Source: Welwitschia mirabilis
Lineage: Eukaryota > Gnetophyta > Gnetopsida > Welwitschiales
Direction: 5' to 3'
NCBI GenBank assembly: GCA_051453625.1
Contig: JBOZIK010000001.1
Location: forward strand, 221,809,758-221,838,441
Length of the DNA: 28,684 bases
Shown in pieces: positions 19,340 through 28,684 of the stretch (the stretch's first letter is position 1; the number at the start of each line of letters is the position of its first letter). The notes under the pieces are model-generated. The model did not search any database. It was not told the DNA's origin and worked only from the letters and a program-made list of their open reading frames with translations. Position numbers and translations under genes: made by a program.

Positions 19340-19480
19340 CATCATGATGAAGATTATACCAAATGCAATGTAACAAAGTCTCCACCAAATGCTACCTAAT
19401 GATCTCTATCAAATGCTACAAAACAAAATCTTATGTACCTCATACTAAATGATGAAGATTATACCTAACGCTATAAGCTA
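19340..19480 (+). repeat. Degenerate minisatellite in LTR U3
   Basis: Units of 25-35 bases carry CCAAATGCTACCTAATGA and GATGAAGATTATACC variants. It is the counterpart of 3215-3480 on the opposite strand and lies about 40-170 bases upstream of the TATA box. Confidence 0.6.
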
Positions 19481-19514
19481 AGAGTTGTAACCATCCCTCA
19501 CCTCCATCTCTCCC

Positions 19515-19522
19515 TATAAAAG
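19515..19522 (+). promoter_or_regulatory. TATA box, first LTR copy
   Basis: TATAAAAG follows a C-rich CACCTCCATCTCTCCC stretch and precedes GGTCTTGAACCC. It is conserved in the second copy. Confidence 0.65.
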
Positions 19523-20701
19523 GGTCTTGAACCCTTTAATGTAGGCATCTTTGCATGGAAAAATTGGAGACTTTGGAGCATCAACTTCTGATGGATTTCT
19601 AGGTGACTCTTTAGGGGAGTAAGCTAGTACTTGAGGATTGCTGAGGAGTTCTTCCCGCTTTCTTCTTTCTTTATTGTAAAGTTGTTGTTTTTGTAATTCA
19701 AAAGTTATTTTTCTTTAATATTAATTTATGAGTAATATCATAATTAGGATGATTAGATAACTTCTTTAACTATTGAGTTTAATTTAGTTGTATGAATTCC
19801 TCTTTATTACTTAGTCTTTTAATTTCATAGATCTTGAGTGTTTTATAGGTCCTCACTTTCTATTCTTATTTAAGATTAAAGTATTAGTTGAATTCACTAT
19901 TTATCATATGGTGAATGAGATTATGCCTCATGAATAGAAGAGAAAATACTTANNNNNNNNNNNNNNNNNNNNNNNNNNNNNNNNNNNNNNNNNNNNNNNN
20001 NNNNNNNNNNNNNNNNNNNNNNNNNNNNNNNNNNNNNNNNNNNNNNNNNNNNNNNNNNNNNNNNNNNNNNNNNNNNNNNNNNNNNNNNNNNNNNNNNNNN
20101 NNNNNNNNNNNNNNNNNNNNNNNNNNNNNNNNNNNNNNNNNNNNNNNNNNNNNNNNNNNNNNNNNNNNNNNNNNNNNNNNNNNNNNNNNNNNNNNNNNNN
20201 NNNNNNNNNNNNNNNNNNNNNNNNNNNNNNNNNNNNNNNNNNNNNNNNNNNNNNNNNNNNNNNNNNNNNNNNNNNNNNNNNNNNNNNNNNNNNNNNNNNN
20301 NNNNNNNNNNNNNNNNNNNNNNNNNNNNNNNNNNNNNNNNNNNNNNNNNNNNNNNNNNNNNNNNNNNNNNNNNNNNNNNNNNNNNNNNNNNNNNNNNNNN
20401 NNNNNNNNNNNNNNNNNNNNNNNNNNNNNNNNNNNNNNNNNNNNNNNNNNNNNNNNNNNNNNNNNNNNNNNNNNNNNNNNNNNNNNNNNNNNNNNNNNNN
20501 NNNNNNNNNNNNNNNNNNNNNNNNNNNNNNNNNNNNNNNNNNNNNNNNNNNNNNNNNNNNNNNNACAAGGACTCCCTGCTCTCTAATAATCTCCACCAAA
20601 TGCTACAAGATAAAATATTATGCACCTAATGCTAAATGATGAATATTCTACCTAATTATATAAGCCAAGAGTTGTAAACACCCCTCACCCCTATTTCTCC
20701 T

Positions 20702-20709
20702 TATAAAAG
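20702..20709 (+). promoter_or_regulatory. TATA box, second LTR copy
   Basis: TATAAAAG in the same context as 19515, about 730 bases before the PBS. Confidence 0.65.
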
Positions 20710-21435
20710 GGCATTGAATCCTTCATTGTATTCATCTTTACCTTAAAGAAATTAGAGACTTTAGAGTATCGACTTATGATGGCTTTCTAGATGACTCTTG
20801 GATGCAGTAAGCTATTCCTTAAGTATTGCTTGATGAGTTCTTCCTGCTTCATTCTTCCTTTACTTTAAAGTTGTTCTTTCTCTAATACAAAAATTGTTTT
20901 TCTTACATCATGTTTCATGAGTAATATCATAATTAGAATTCTTAGATAACTTCTTAAACTTTTAAGTTTAATTTAGTTACACAAATTCCTCTTTATTACT
21001 TAGTATTTTAATTTCATAGGTCTTAAGTGCTTTAGGAGTTCTTACTTTTCATTATTATTTAAGATTAAATTTTTAGTCAAATTCATTATTTATCATATGA
21101 TGGATGATATTATACCTCATGTATTAGACAAAAAACACTTCATAGTATTTATTGTTTTATAGAAAGGCAATTAGATAACTAGGGAGTAAAGGATTACAAA
21201 GGATAAATCAGTGATACCTCGGAGCTATTTTGCTTTCCTACTTTCTCAGATGAAGTTCAAACTCAATTCTAAAGTTCATCTCTTCTTCTCTTTTATTTCC
21301 TTTTTGTACTTGCATTAGGAATAAAAGCTAGTGAAATTCTTGCCAATAGTTAATGTTATCACTAAAGAATAATAATAACTAATATTTTAACTTAGTTTTA
21401 AATATGATTCATTTTACTATAAGTTAATTAGATTT

Positions 21436-21453
21436 TGGTGTCATTAGTAGGGA
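21436..21453 (+). promoter_or_regulatory. Primer-binding site, tRNA-Asp type, decayed
   Basis: TGGTGTCATTAGTAGGGA against TGGCGCCGTTGCCGGGGA gives 11 of 18 matches. Six of the seven changes are C-to-T or G-to-A. It keeps the GATTT lead-in shared with the minus-strand copy. Confidence 0.7.
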
Positions 21454-22289
21454 TAACGGCATGATAGCATCTCAAAGAAGAGCTAGTTTTTCTTTTTTCA
21501 AGTTTTTAATTTTCTAGTGATTAGTACTAGTCCTTTCTAGTATTATCCTAAATGGGTCTAGCATTTTAAAGTCTGTTTTTGATTTCTTAACTTATTTTCT
21601 ATAGGTCTAACATTTGTTGTAGGTTACTTTAGAGTTAAGAAAAGTTTAAGAATATTAAAAATTTTAATCAAAATTTATGATCATGTTTCATGATTTTTTT
21701 GTCTATTGTGTTTTCTATGTTTTACTAATTACATGTAAGCATTAAAAGTTTCCTTTAAAAATTTATGAGTCTCATTATGTTCTACTCATATTCATTATTT
21801 TATGCATTTGTAAATGATTAAATGTTTAAAACATTTCTCATAATTTTACTTGGTTTTATTCACATCTTTATTTGATTTCATTATGACCTTTATATAACCT
21901 TGAAACCATTTATGACTTGAAATCCTTAATAACCTTTCATTTTATTATTTGAACCTTCTTGTAATCATCCAAGTGCATCTCTTGTATGATATAAGATTGT
22001 GATAGAATAGGAAGATTAACTCAAGACAACATCAACTTCTTTATTGATCATTAATAATGAGATAACTTAGAATGCAAAACCAAGTTTATGATGACTCTAA
22101 TTAACAAACATCAACTACACAAAATAACCAAAAAAATTAAACTACCTTACTATAAAGTAATCCAAATAACCCATTTGATTCCTTTAATGGAACCTTATCA
22201 AATCAAGAAATGCCTAATAGGTTATAAGCTTATTATTGCATCTAAGAAGTAACTAAATGATAAGCTATACTCATAGATACTACCAAACC
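21454..22289 (+). other. Leader between PBS and gag
   Basis: This T-rich untranslated region includes a TTTCTAGTGATTAGTACTAG motif near 21512, shared with the minus-strand copy. From about 22050 the composition becomes A/C-rich, and a decayed gag N-terminus may begin there. I could not identify a start codon. Confidence 0.5.
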
Positions 22290-23470
22290 AACCTAGGAAA
22301 ACCCTTCAATATTACCTCCAATTACAAAGCTTAGGGACACCTTCTTACATAGTACTATCACTTGTTAAACAAAAGCTAGAGTTTAAATCTTTTACTATCT
22401 AACTCTTGCTCCATTTTCATGGCCTTACTTCTAAAGATCCTTACTTACACCTTAAGGAATTTGAGTGTTTCTTATCAATTGTTCATCAATACCTTAATAC
22501 TTATAAATCACTTAGACTTGCTTTATTCCCTCTTTCCTTGAAAGATAAGGCAAAATTTTGGTTGTACACTATAAAACCCTTCTCCATTACAAATTGGATA
22601 NNNNNNNNNNNNNNNNNNNNNNNNNNNNNNNNNNNCTATAAGTTCTTTCCTAATCATAAGAAAAATTCCCTTAGAAAAGAAATTACGAACTTTCAATAGA
22701 AGAATCATGAAACATTCTCCTAGTCTTAAAAATATATGAAGATTTATTACTAAAATGCCTCCAACATGGTTTCGAACTAGGTAGGTAGATAAGTTTCTTT
22801 TAGGATGGGTTATCCACAAATAACCACCAACTAGTGGAAATGATAAGCCAAGGTAATTTCTTTATCATGCCCTTAGATTAGGTTTGCAAATATTTAGAAA
22901 GTGTAGTATAGAGCNNNNNNNNNNNNNNNNNNNNNNNNNNNNNNNNNNNNNNNNNNNNNNNNNNNNNNNNNNNNNNNNNNNNNNNNNNNNNNNNNNNNNN
23001 NNNNNNNNNNNNNNATGATAAGCTAAGGTAATTTCTTTAGCATGCACTTAGATGAGGTTTGCAAATATTTAGAAAGTGTAGTAGAGAGCTTAAAAAATTG
23101 GGAGAAACCTATAGAATCTTTAATATCACACCATCTAGTTATGTCAACTAGTGCCTTCAAGATTCCAAAAAACTTTGAGACAAACAATATAATTTATGAA
23201 ATCATAATAAAATTAGAATTATTAACTGCCTGACCTTCAATCCCACCTATATTTGCTAAACAAGAGTGTTTAATTTGCCATATCAACACTTTCAAAACTA
23301 GTGAATACTCATATATTCCATTATTTTAAAGCATAGTCATTGAACAAGTAAAAATAGTAGCACAATGACAAAATCCCAAAAACAATCCTTAGTCAAACAC
23401 TTACAATCCTTACTCAAACACTTACAATCCTAGTTGGTAAAATCATTCAAATTTCTCTTTGAAGCAAAAC
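22290..23470 (+). pseudogene. Athila-like gag, broken
   Basis: FHGLTSKDPYLHLKEF near 22415 and LFPLSLKDKAKFWLYTI near 22520 match the retrotransposon gag start (FHGxxxEDPYxHLKEF; LFPFSLKDKAKxWL). A 35-N gap (22601-22635) fits about 12 missing residues before YKFFPNHKKNSLRKEI. LKCLQHGFEL (near 22750) and VCKYLESVVESLKNWE follow in order. Near 23260-23320 a knuckle reads C-L-I-C-H-I-N-T-F-K-T-S-E-Y: the C-X2-C-X4-H-X4-C spacing is exact, but His is Phe and the last Cys is Tyr. A DPYSNTYNPGWRNHPNF-type block is recognisable at 23380-23450 and contains a 24-base tandem copy. Stops and frameshifts are frequent. Confidence 0.75.
22840..23089. repeat. Gap-flanking direct repeat (75 bases), 100-N gap 22915-23014
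   Basis: Bases 22840-22914 recur at 23015-23089 with a handful of differences. The left copy has TAG where the right copy keeps GAG in the VCKYLE-type stretch, so the right copy is the better preserved. Confidence 0.9.
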
Positions 23471-24110
23471 AACACCCCATAATAAAATTTTCAAATTAAG
23501 AATTTATTTCTCATGTCTTTTAATTCTTATCCTTCATCTTCAAATCATTAAATCACTTTCTTTAACTTATTGGATAATACTTTTAAAAAGCTCATGGAAG
23601 GATAAAAACAAATAAATCAAAGGTTACTTAATAAACTTCAATAAACACTAATCACACTCTTTTATTAAGAAATAAAAAAAAAAAGGAAGATCCCCATGAG
23701 TACCCAACCAAACTCAAAAGGAGTTATACTTATAGAAGGGGTAGAATACATAGAAGATATCAAATCAATACATCTTAGGAGTAGTAAAGAGCTAGAAAAT
23801 CTATCCATATTAAATAATCATAAGAATAAATAGAACCCAATAGAAAAAAATGAAAATAAATAAGGGTGAAGACCCATTACCCATTTACAAAGAACCATTC
23901 CCTTTTCCCCAATAGCTTACAAAGGAAAATATAATGACAAAGAAATTAGAGGCCCTAGAAAATCTCAAAGAAGGTAAAATAAATATTCCCCTTTTAGAAG
24001 TCATAAAATAGGTCCCTTCCTATGCTAACTTTCTTAAGGACTTATGCACTATAAAGAGGTGAATAAATGTTAAATATAAAGACTTTTTAGCTCAACAATA
24101 AGTGCAATTT
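23471..24110 (+). pseudogene. Gag to protease linker, broken
   Basis: The region is Lys/Asn-rich with readable pieces: STQPNSKGVIL and IHLRSSKELEN near 23700-23790 match the IxLRSGKxL block that precedes the Athila protease. FLKDLCT-like residues near 24020-24050 match YAKFLKDLC. Frames shift several times. There is no separate gene here. Confidence 0.5.
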
Positions 24111-24620
24111 TCTAAAACTAATTCCTACCAAAGTATAAAGATCTTACATGTCCCATAATTATCATTATCATAGGCAACAAAACTNNNNNNNNNNNNNNNN
24201 NNNNNNNNNNNNNNNNNNNNNNNNNNNNNNNNNNNNNNNNNNNNNNNNNNNNNNNNNNNNNNNNNNNNNNNNNNNNNNNNNNNNTCATTATCATAGGCAA
24301 CAAAACTCTTAATCAAGCCCTGTTGAACTTATGAGCTAGCGCAAACTTACTATGTAATAAAAACTATAAAGAGTTAGGTTTAGAAGGACTTAAAAACACA
24401 AAACGCTCACTCTAATTAGTAGATAACTCTATTAAAACACCATCAAGAGTTATCAAGAATGTTATAGTTAGAGTGGATAGTTACTATTTCCTAGTAGATT
24501 TTGTGATATTGGATACATATAAATCATCAAACCAAACAATATTCATCACATTTAGAAGATCATTCTTGGCAACTTCCAATATCTCAATCAATTATAGAAT
24601 GGATTAATAAAAATTTCATT
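24111..24620 (+). pseudogene. Athila-like aspartic protease, broken
   Basis: PKYKDLTCPIIIIIGNKT (24126-24182, duplicated across a 100-N gap at 24185-24284) matches PPKYKDPGCPTISCxIG before the domain. The active site ALLDLGASVNLLP reads A-L-L-N-L-stop-A-S-A-N-L-L at 24317-24352: the catalytic Asp is Asn and the Gly codon is TGA. LGLEGLKNTKRSL, SIKTPSRVIKNVIV and VDSYYFLVDFVILDT follow in order and match the rest. FRRSFLATSNISINY matches LGRPFLATSNALI. The enzyme would be inactive. Confidence 0.8.
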
Positions 24621-24959
24621 TAGCAACATGAACATAGAGCTAAACATCTTTAATGTTATGAAGTTGCCATTAAATGATAAAAGGATAGAGTTCATAAATA
24701 GGATAGAAAGCCTCATTAAGAATTAAGAGTCCACTTCTCACTCTCTTAAAAATAAAGAAATAGAATGCTCATAAGGAAACATGCCTTGTAATCCAAAGTA
24801 AAGTTGACTTATAACTTAAACCTTTTCCTCATGATTTAAATTTTGCTTTATTAAGGGAGATCTCCCCTTTACTAGTAGTTATAAAATCTTCTTTAACATC
24901 ATCCAAAGAAGATTAATTACTTAGACTCTTAAGGAAGAACAAATAGGTAATAGGATAGA
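24621..24959 (+). other. Protease to RT linker
   Basis: A short stretch with some readable residues (FNVMKLPLN-like near 24650) and many stops. No domain is assigned. Confidence 0.4.
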
Positions 24960-25760
24960 CTATCTCTCATTAGAGATATTTGGCCTAGCATTTACATGCA
25001 ACATATTAATTTAGAGGAAAATGTCAAACCATCCATTAAAGCGTAAGATAAAATAAACCCAACTATGAGGGAAATTTTTAAAAATGAGGTAATTAAATTC
25101 TTAAGAATGGGATTATCTACCTTATTTTAGATAGCAAGTGGATAAGTCCAAGTCATATCATAGCTAAGAAATTAGGAATTACCCTTGTACCTAATGAATA
25201 TAATGAGCTTATCCCTATCAAATGTGCTATAAAATGGAGGATGTTTACTAATTACAAAAAAAATAAATGCTATGTCCTAAAAAGATCATTACCCTCTCCC
25301 TTCCCTAGATCAAATTTTAGAACAACTCATAGGACATCCTTTTTACTATTTGTTGGATGGTCACTCAGGTTATAACTAGATTGGAATTACTCTTGAAGCA
25401 TAAGACAAAATTACATTTACTTGCTTCTATGGAATATTTGCTTATAGACGAATGCCCTTTGGCCTATGTAATGTACCTGTCACTTTCCAATCTTGCATGT
25501 TCGAAATCTTCTCTAAACTATTAGATTTAGGTATCAAAGTTTTCATGGATGGCTTTCCTAATTATGAAACCTTATTTTACCATTGTTTGAAAAACTTGGA
25601 ACATGTCCTCAAAAGACACATTGAAAAACACCTTATACTTAACTAGGAAAAATGCCATTTTATGGTAAATCAAGGTATAGATTTAGGACATATCATCTCT
25701 AAGAAGGGAATTCAAGCAAATCTAGGTAAGATCTTCCTTAATAACATACTTGATAACCCC
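24960..25760 (+). pseudogene. Athila-like reverse transcriptase, broken
   Basis: RT copies the element RNA into DNA. The start near 24965 reads DIWPSIYMQHINLEEN, matching GISPxxCMHxIxLEE. KLGITLVPNEYNELIPIK and the WRMFTNYKKN block follow (25160-25265). The first catalytic Asp is kept in LLDGHSGYN (25356). RRMPFGLCNVPVTFQSCM is nearly intact from 25447. The YVDD-equivalent FMDD reads F-M-D-G at 25542-25553, so the second Asp is lost. NLEHVLKRHIEKHLILN is followed by TAG where the family has Trp. Stops remain in several places, but the longest open piece runs 195 bases. Confidence 0.85.
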
Positions 25761-26380
25761 CTATAAACAAAAATATATTAGATCATTATTAGGGCATGTA
25801 GGATATTATAAATGATTCATTAAAGACTATAGTAAAATATTTAATCCTTTTTGTAATCTTTTGAATAAGGATGCCTTCTTTGTTTGGATTCCAGAGCATC
25901 AAAATTCATTTAAATAACTTAAAGAAAAACTAACTTCCACATCCATTATCCAACCACCCAATTGAAAGTTATCTTTTGAACTTATGGGTAATTCTAGTGA
26001 CTTTATAGTAGGATCTATTTTAGGATAAAGAGTTGATTAAAATCCAACTATGAGTTACTATGCTAGTAAAATCCTAAATCATACTCACATAAATTACACC
26101 ATCATAGAAAAGGAGATTTTGGTTATTATCTTTGTCCTTAAAATATTTAGACGATATCTTTGAGGATCTAAGATAGTAATTTACACTGAGCACTTGGCCT
26201 TTAGATACCTTTTTGCCAGAAAGGATTCAAAACCACATCTTATTATATGTATCCTTCTTTTTCAAGAATTCAATTTAGAGATTAATAATAAGAAAGGCTT
26301 TGATAATGTTTTCATGGATCACCTTTCTTTCAAATCTTCAAATAATCTACAAAGATGTTTACATATTGAGGATATTTTTC
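25761..26380 (+). pseudogene. Athila-like RNase H, broken
   Basis: RNase H removes RNA from the RNA-DNA hybrid. RSLLGHVGYYK-FIKDYSKIF (25780-25840) and NPFCNLLNKDAFFVW form the RT thumb/connection. The RNase H start MCDASDxAVG reads M-G-N-S-S-D near 25984, so the first catalytic Asp is Asn. YYASKILNHTHINYT and EKEILVIIF (26055-26130) are clear and keep the Glu. FTDHAAL reads Y-T-E-H-L-A-F. From 26194 a long open stretch includes ARKDSKPHLI, ILLFQEFNLEI and VFMDHLS, matching the usual end ADHLSR. Confidence 0.8.
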
Positions 26381-27700
26381 CTAATGAACATCTCTTTTCA
26401 GTCAAAGAAACACCTTGGTTTATAAATACTACTAGCTACTTAGTCTCCAAAACTCTTCCTTTCCACTAAACCATTAATGATAGAAAGAGGTTTTTAAGCC
26501 AAGTTAAATATTTCTTCTAGGACAACCCATACCTTTTTAACTAATATTTAGATCAAATCATTTGCAAATGTGTCCCTTAACCTGACATTCAAGAAATACA
26601 TAAACACTATCATTTTAAGGTTTATGAGGGTCATTACTTAGCTCATAAGACTACAACAAAAATACTCCAATCTGGTTTTTATTAGCCATCAATTTTTCAA
26701 GACTCTTATTTTTACTATAAATCTTGTGATAATTGTCAAACATTAATGAGTTTTTTCTCATAGATAAATGATACCTTCAAACACCATCCTTACTATTAAA
26801 TCCTTTGACATATGGAGAATTGATTTTTAAGTCCTTTATCCATAATCTAAAAGGCATCAATACATCCTTATTTATGTTAACTATGTGACTAAATGAGTCA
26901 AATCTTGCTCCTGTTAAAAAAATGATGCTAAAATGATAGTTAGATACTTTAAAGAAAATGTCTTAACTTCTTTTGGCTATCCACGTGTTTTAATTAGTGA
27001 TGACGGTACACACTTTTATAATAAAATATTTAATATTCCCTCTCACTAAATATGGGGTTACACATAAAATCACAACACCTTATAGCCTATAAATAATTGA
27101 CTAAGTTGAGATTATAAATAAGAAACTTAAGAAAATCCTTCAACAAGTAGTAAACTCAACAAAAAAAGATCAGTCCTTAAAACTTATTTATGTCTTAAGG
27201 GCATACTACAATGCTTATGAAACATTGTTACGAATATTACATTTTCAACTAGTCTATGATGAAGCATGTCATTTATATATGAAACTTAAGCATAAGGATT
27301 ACTGATTGATTAAAAATATGAACTTGAACTTAGAGGTTGTAAAGAAAGATAGGGTCTTACAACTTAATGAACTAGATGAAATTAGAAATGACACTATGAT
27401 AACATGAGAATAAATAAAGATAAAATGAAGAGAATTCATGATTAACATATCCTTGAAAAAAATTTTCAAGAGGGAGAACTATTCTTGCTATATAACTCAT
27501 GCTTACATCTTTTTCCTAAAAAACTAATAACTTAGTGAAAAGAATCCTTTTTAATAAAAAAAGGTTTCACTGCATGGAGTTATTCTCATTGGAAATTCCA
27601 AAAACAATCAACTCCTTAAAGTTAATGAACATATCTTGGAACATTATCACCCATCCCACCACCATTTTGAACCTTGTCATTTACTAAATCCATTATCAAA
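26381..27700 (+). pseudogene. Athila-like integrase, broken
   Basis: HLFSVKETPWFINT (26390) is the usual linker. The HHCC finger is visible: two His in IHKHYHFKVYEGHYLAHK (26597-26650) and C-D-N-C at 26724-26735. The catalytic triad can be followed across frames: Asp at 26822 in R-I-D-F, Asp at 26999 in ISDDGTHF, and Glu at 27108 in V-E-I, close to the D-D-35-E spacing. RIxEACHLYMKLKHKDY (27262-27302) matches the Athila ACHLPVELEHKAYW block. LQLNELDEIRND (27359-27392), LFLLYNSCLHLFP (27479-27520) and a basic C-terminus follow. Frameshifts and stops break it in many places. Confidence 0.8.
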
Positions 27701-28684
27701 TCACTCCATTAAATCCATGAATCATCCACTTGAACCATCAACTGATGAGTTTTTTAGACTTATTGATACATATTAAAAGTCCTTAAAACAAAAATCAATA
27801 CTAAGAGATCATGTTATCACCTAAGTAATGATTAAGATCTAGTTACTTATGTGTTTTTAAAAGAAAGAATGCTTATTTCAAGTAGGTTAGATAACAATTC
27901 ATTTGCTTAATGTCTCTAATTTTAGTAAAACTTGGTTAGAAATGTGAGATTTACCTTCACATATGCTCTTTAAGTAAAAAGCCTTTAATAGAGATAGAAT
28001 TTTCCTAATTAGGCTAATGAGCCAATGACCCTCTAAAAGTGTATAAAAAATGACTATAGGAAGATGAAGAAAAGAAATAATATATCTCGTCTCCAAACCA
28101 CATAACACTAATCACGTGGTTGGGTTTAGTCAACTACATGAAGTTATGAATGCCTACTGTTAATGCATCTCTAATGTTCTATTTCTAACATTCTCAGCTA
28201 CATCAGTGTTACAAATGCTTGCTAGAAATGTAGCAATAATTTCTATANNNNNNNNNNNNNNNNNNNNNNNNNNNNNNNNNNNNNNNNNNNNNNNNNNNNN
28301 NNNNNNNNNNNNNNNNNNNNNNNNNNNNNNNNNNNNNNNNNNNNNNNATGCATCTCTAATGTTCTATTTCTAACATTCTCAGCTACATCAGTGTTGCAAA
28401 TGCTTGCTGGAAATATAGCACTAATTTCTATATAACATGACATGCTTAACTCTTTTGGTAAAAAATGTCATAATGTTGGATGCACAATGTGGTTTAAAGG
28501 CATAATACTAAGAACACTGTGAAGGTGAAATTAGTAAATAAAGGAATGAAAAGGTGGAAATTGGAGGCCTTATGTAAACCACTATCTCTTAACTTTCATG
28601 CTTAGGATTTGCATCAATTTCTTAGATCCCTATAGATTACTTTATTAAAACTTGATTGATAATATGATTCATTAAAAAAAAATA
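27701..28684 (+). other. Downstream spacer, no 3' LTR recognised
   Basis: After integrase I see no env-like ORF, polypurine tract, or match to the 5' LTR. Bases 28163-28247 recur at 28348-28432 around a 100-N gap (28248-28347) with four differences, the same assembly pattern as elsewhere. Athila elements usually have a long spacer here, so the 3' LTR may lie to the right of the window. Confidence 0.5.

Larger units (their letters stand above)
19375..21142 (+). repeat. Direct repeat of the LTR promoter block around a 612-N gap
   Basis: About 575 bases ending at 19952 recur from about 20575 to 21142, offset about 1187. The copies differ at many positions, for example TATAAAAGGGTCTTGAACCC against TATAAAAGGGCATTGAATCC. 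The gap is not a default size, so two LTR copies may truly lie in tandem here. Confidence 0.8.
18983..21411 (+). repeat. Athila-like 5' LTR (plus strand)
   Basis: The start TATTAACATATAAAATTGAC and the next 120 bases align with the reverse complement of 3680-3803. The end GATTCA lies 24 bases before the PBS. It contains the minisatellite (19340-19480) and two copies of the TATA/leader block separated by a 612-N gap (19953-20564). Removing one copy gives about 1.25 kb. Confidence 0.7.
18983..28684 (+). mobile_element. Athila-like Ty3/gypsy element, 5' LTR through integrase
   Basis: Order on the plus strand is LTR (18983-21411), tRNA-Asp-type PBS (21436), long leader, gag, protease, RT, RNase H and integrase. 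Integrase after RNase H defines gypsy. The PBS type, the gag start (PYLHLKEF), the ALLNL-ASANLL protease and the FMDG form of the RT motif point to the Athila/Tat branch, most likely Athila. Every domain is broken. I found no polypurine tract or 3' LTR before the window ends, so the element either continues to the right or is truncated. Confidence 0.8.

Noticed and set aside
19276-19345. tRNA-like segment (AGCACTAGTTGGTAGAGTAATTC, then TGTTAGACTCA)
   Set aside because: It resembles tRNA A and B boxes, but the anticodon stem does not pair and no acceptor stem is visible. The related LTR on the minus strand (near 3600-3640) aligns here without the A box, so the likeness looks accidental within LTR sequence.
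19915-20625. Long open frames across 19953-20564
   Set aside because: They consist almost entirely of N from the gap and carry no information.
22523-22819. Minus-strand open frame of 98 codons
   Set aside because: It is antisense to clearly recognised Athila-like gag and includes the 35-N gap.
23390-23435. Tandem CTTACTCAAACACTTACAATC repeat as a CRISPR-like or regulatory repeat
   Set aside because: It has only two units, it is in frame with the SNTYNP block of gag, and it is best explained as a local coding duplication.
27899-28108. Minus-strand open frame of 69 codons downstream of integrase
   Set aside because: No family was recognised and its length is not unusual here. I could not support it as a gene.

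Overview
The window looks like nuclear DNA from a flowering plant. It is very A+T-rich and consists almost entirely of old, broken LTR retrotransposons, with no intact gene, rRNA, tRNA or CRISPR. The plant assignment rests on three things: copia elements primed by initiator tRNA-Met, a gypsy lineage whose primer-binding site matches tRNA-Asp (the Athila type), and an ORF resembling the 'putative plant transposon protein' family. The species cannot be named from this sequence.

Layout. 1-1580: unassigned DNA with one coding-like stretch on the minus strand. 1581-4257: 5' end of an Athila-like gypsy element on the minus strand (leader, primer-binding site, LTR). 4258-5494 and 14290-15488: one Ty1/copia element on the minus strand, cut in two. 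5495-14289: a SIRE-like copia element on the plus strand with both LTRs, sitting in the gag of the minus-strand copia. 15489-18982: A+T-rich DNA with tandem repeats and no recognisable gene. 18983-28684: a second Athila-like element on the plus strand (LTR, primer-binding site, gag, protease, RT, RNase H, integrase); no 3' LTR was recognised before the window ends.

How the parts relate. The order of events can be read from the nesting: the minus-strand copia came first, the SIRE-like element landed in its gag, and the minus-strand Athila LTR cuts off its pol. The SIRE-like element keeps gag and protease, but its polyprotein stops just before integrase. Where integrase, RT and RNase H should be, it carries a TATA box and a separate plant-transposon-protein-like ORF. 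If it was ever mobile in this form, it depended on enzymes supplied by other elements. All coding parts contain stops and most contain frameshifts; many stops fit single C-to-T or G-to-A changes, as expected for long-methylated repeats.

Assembly caution. The window has 17 runs of N. Ten are exactly 100 N, and nine of these are flanked by near-identical direct repeats of 9 to about 385 bases. This is the pattern of overlapping contig ends that were not merged. These 'duplications' should not be read as biology without checking reads.
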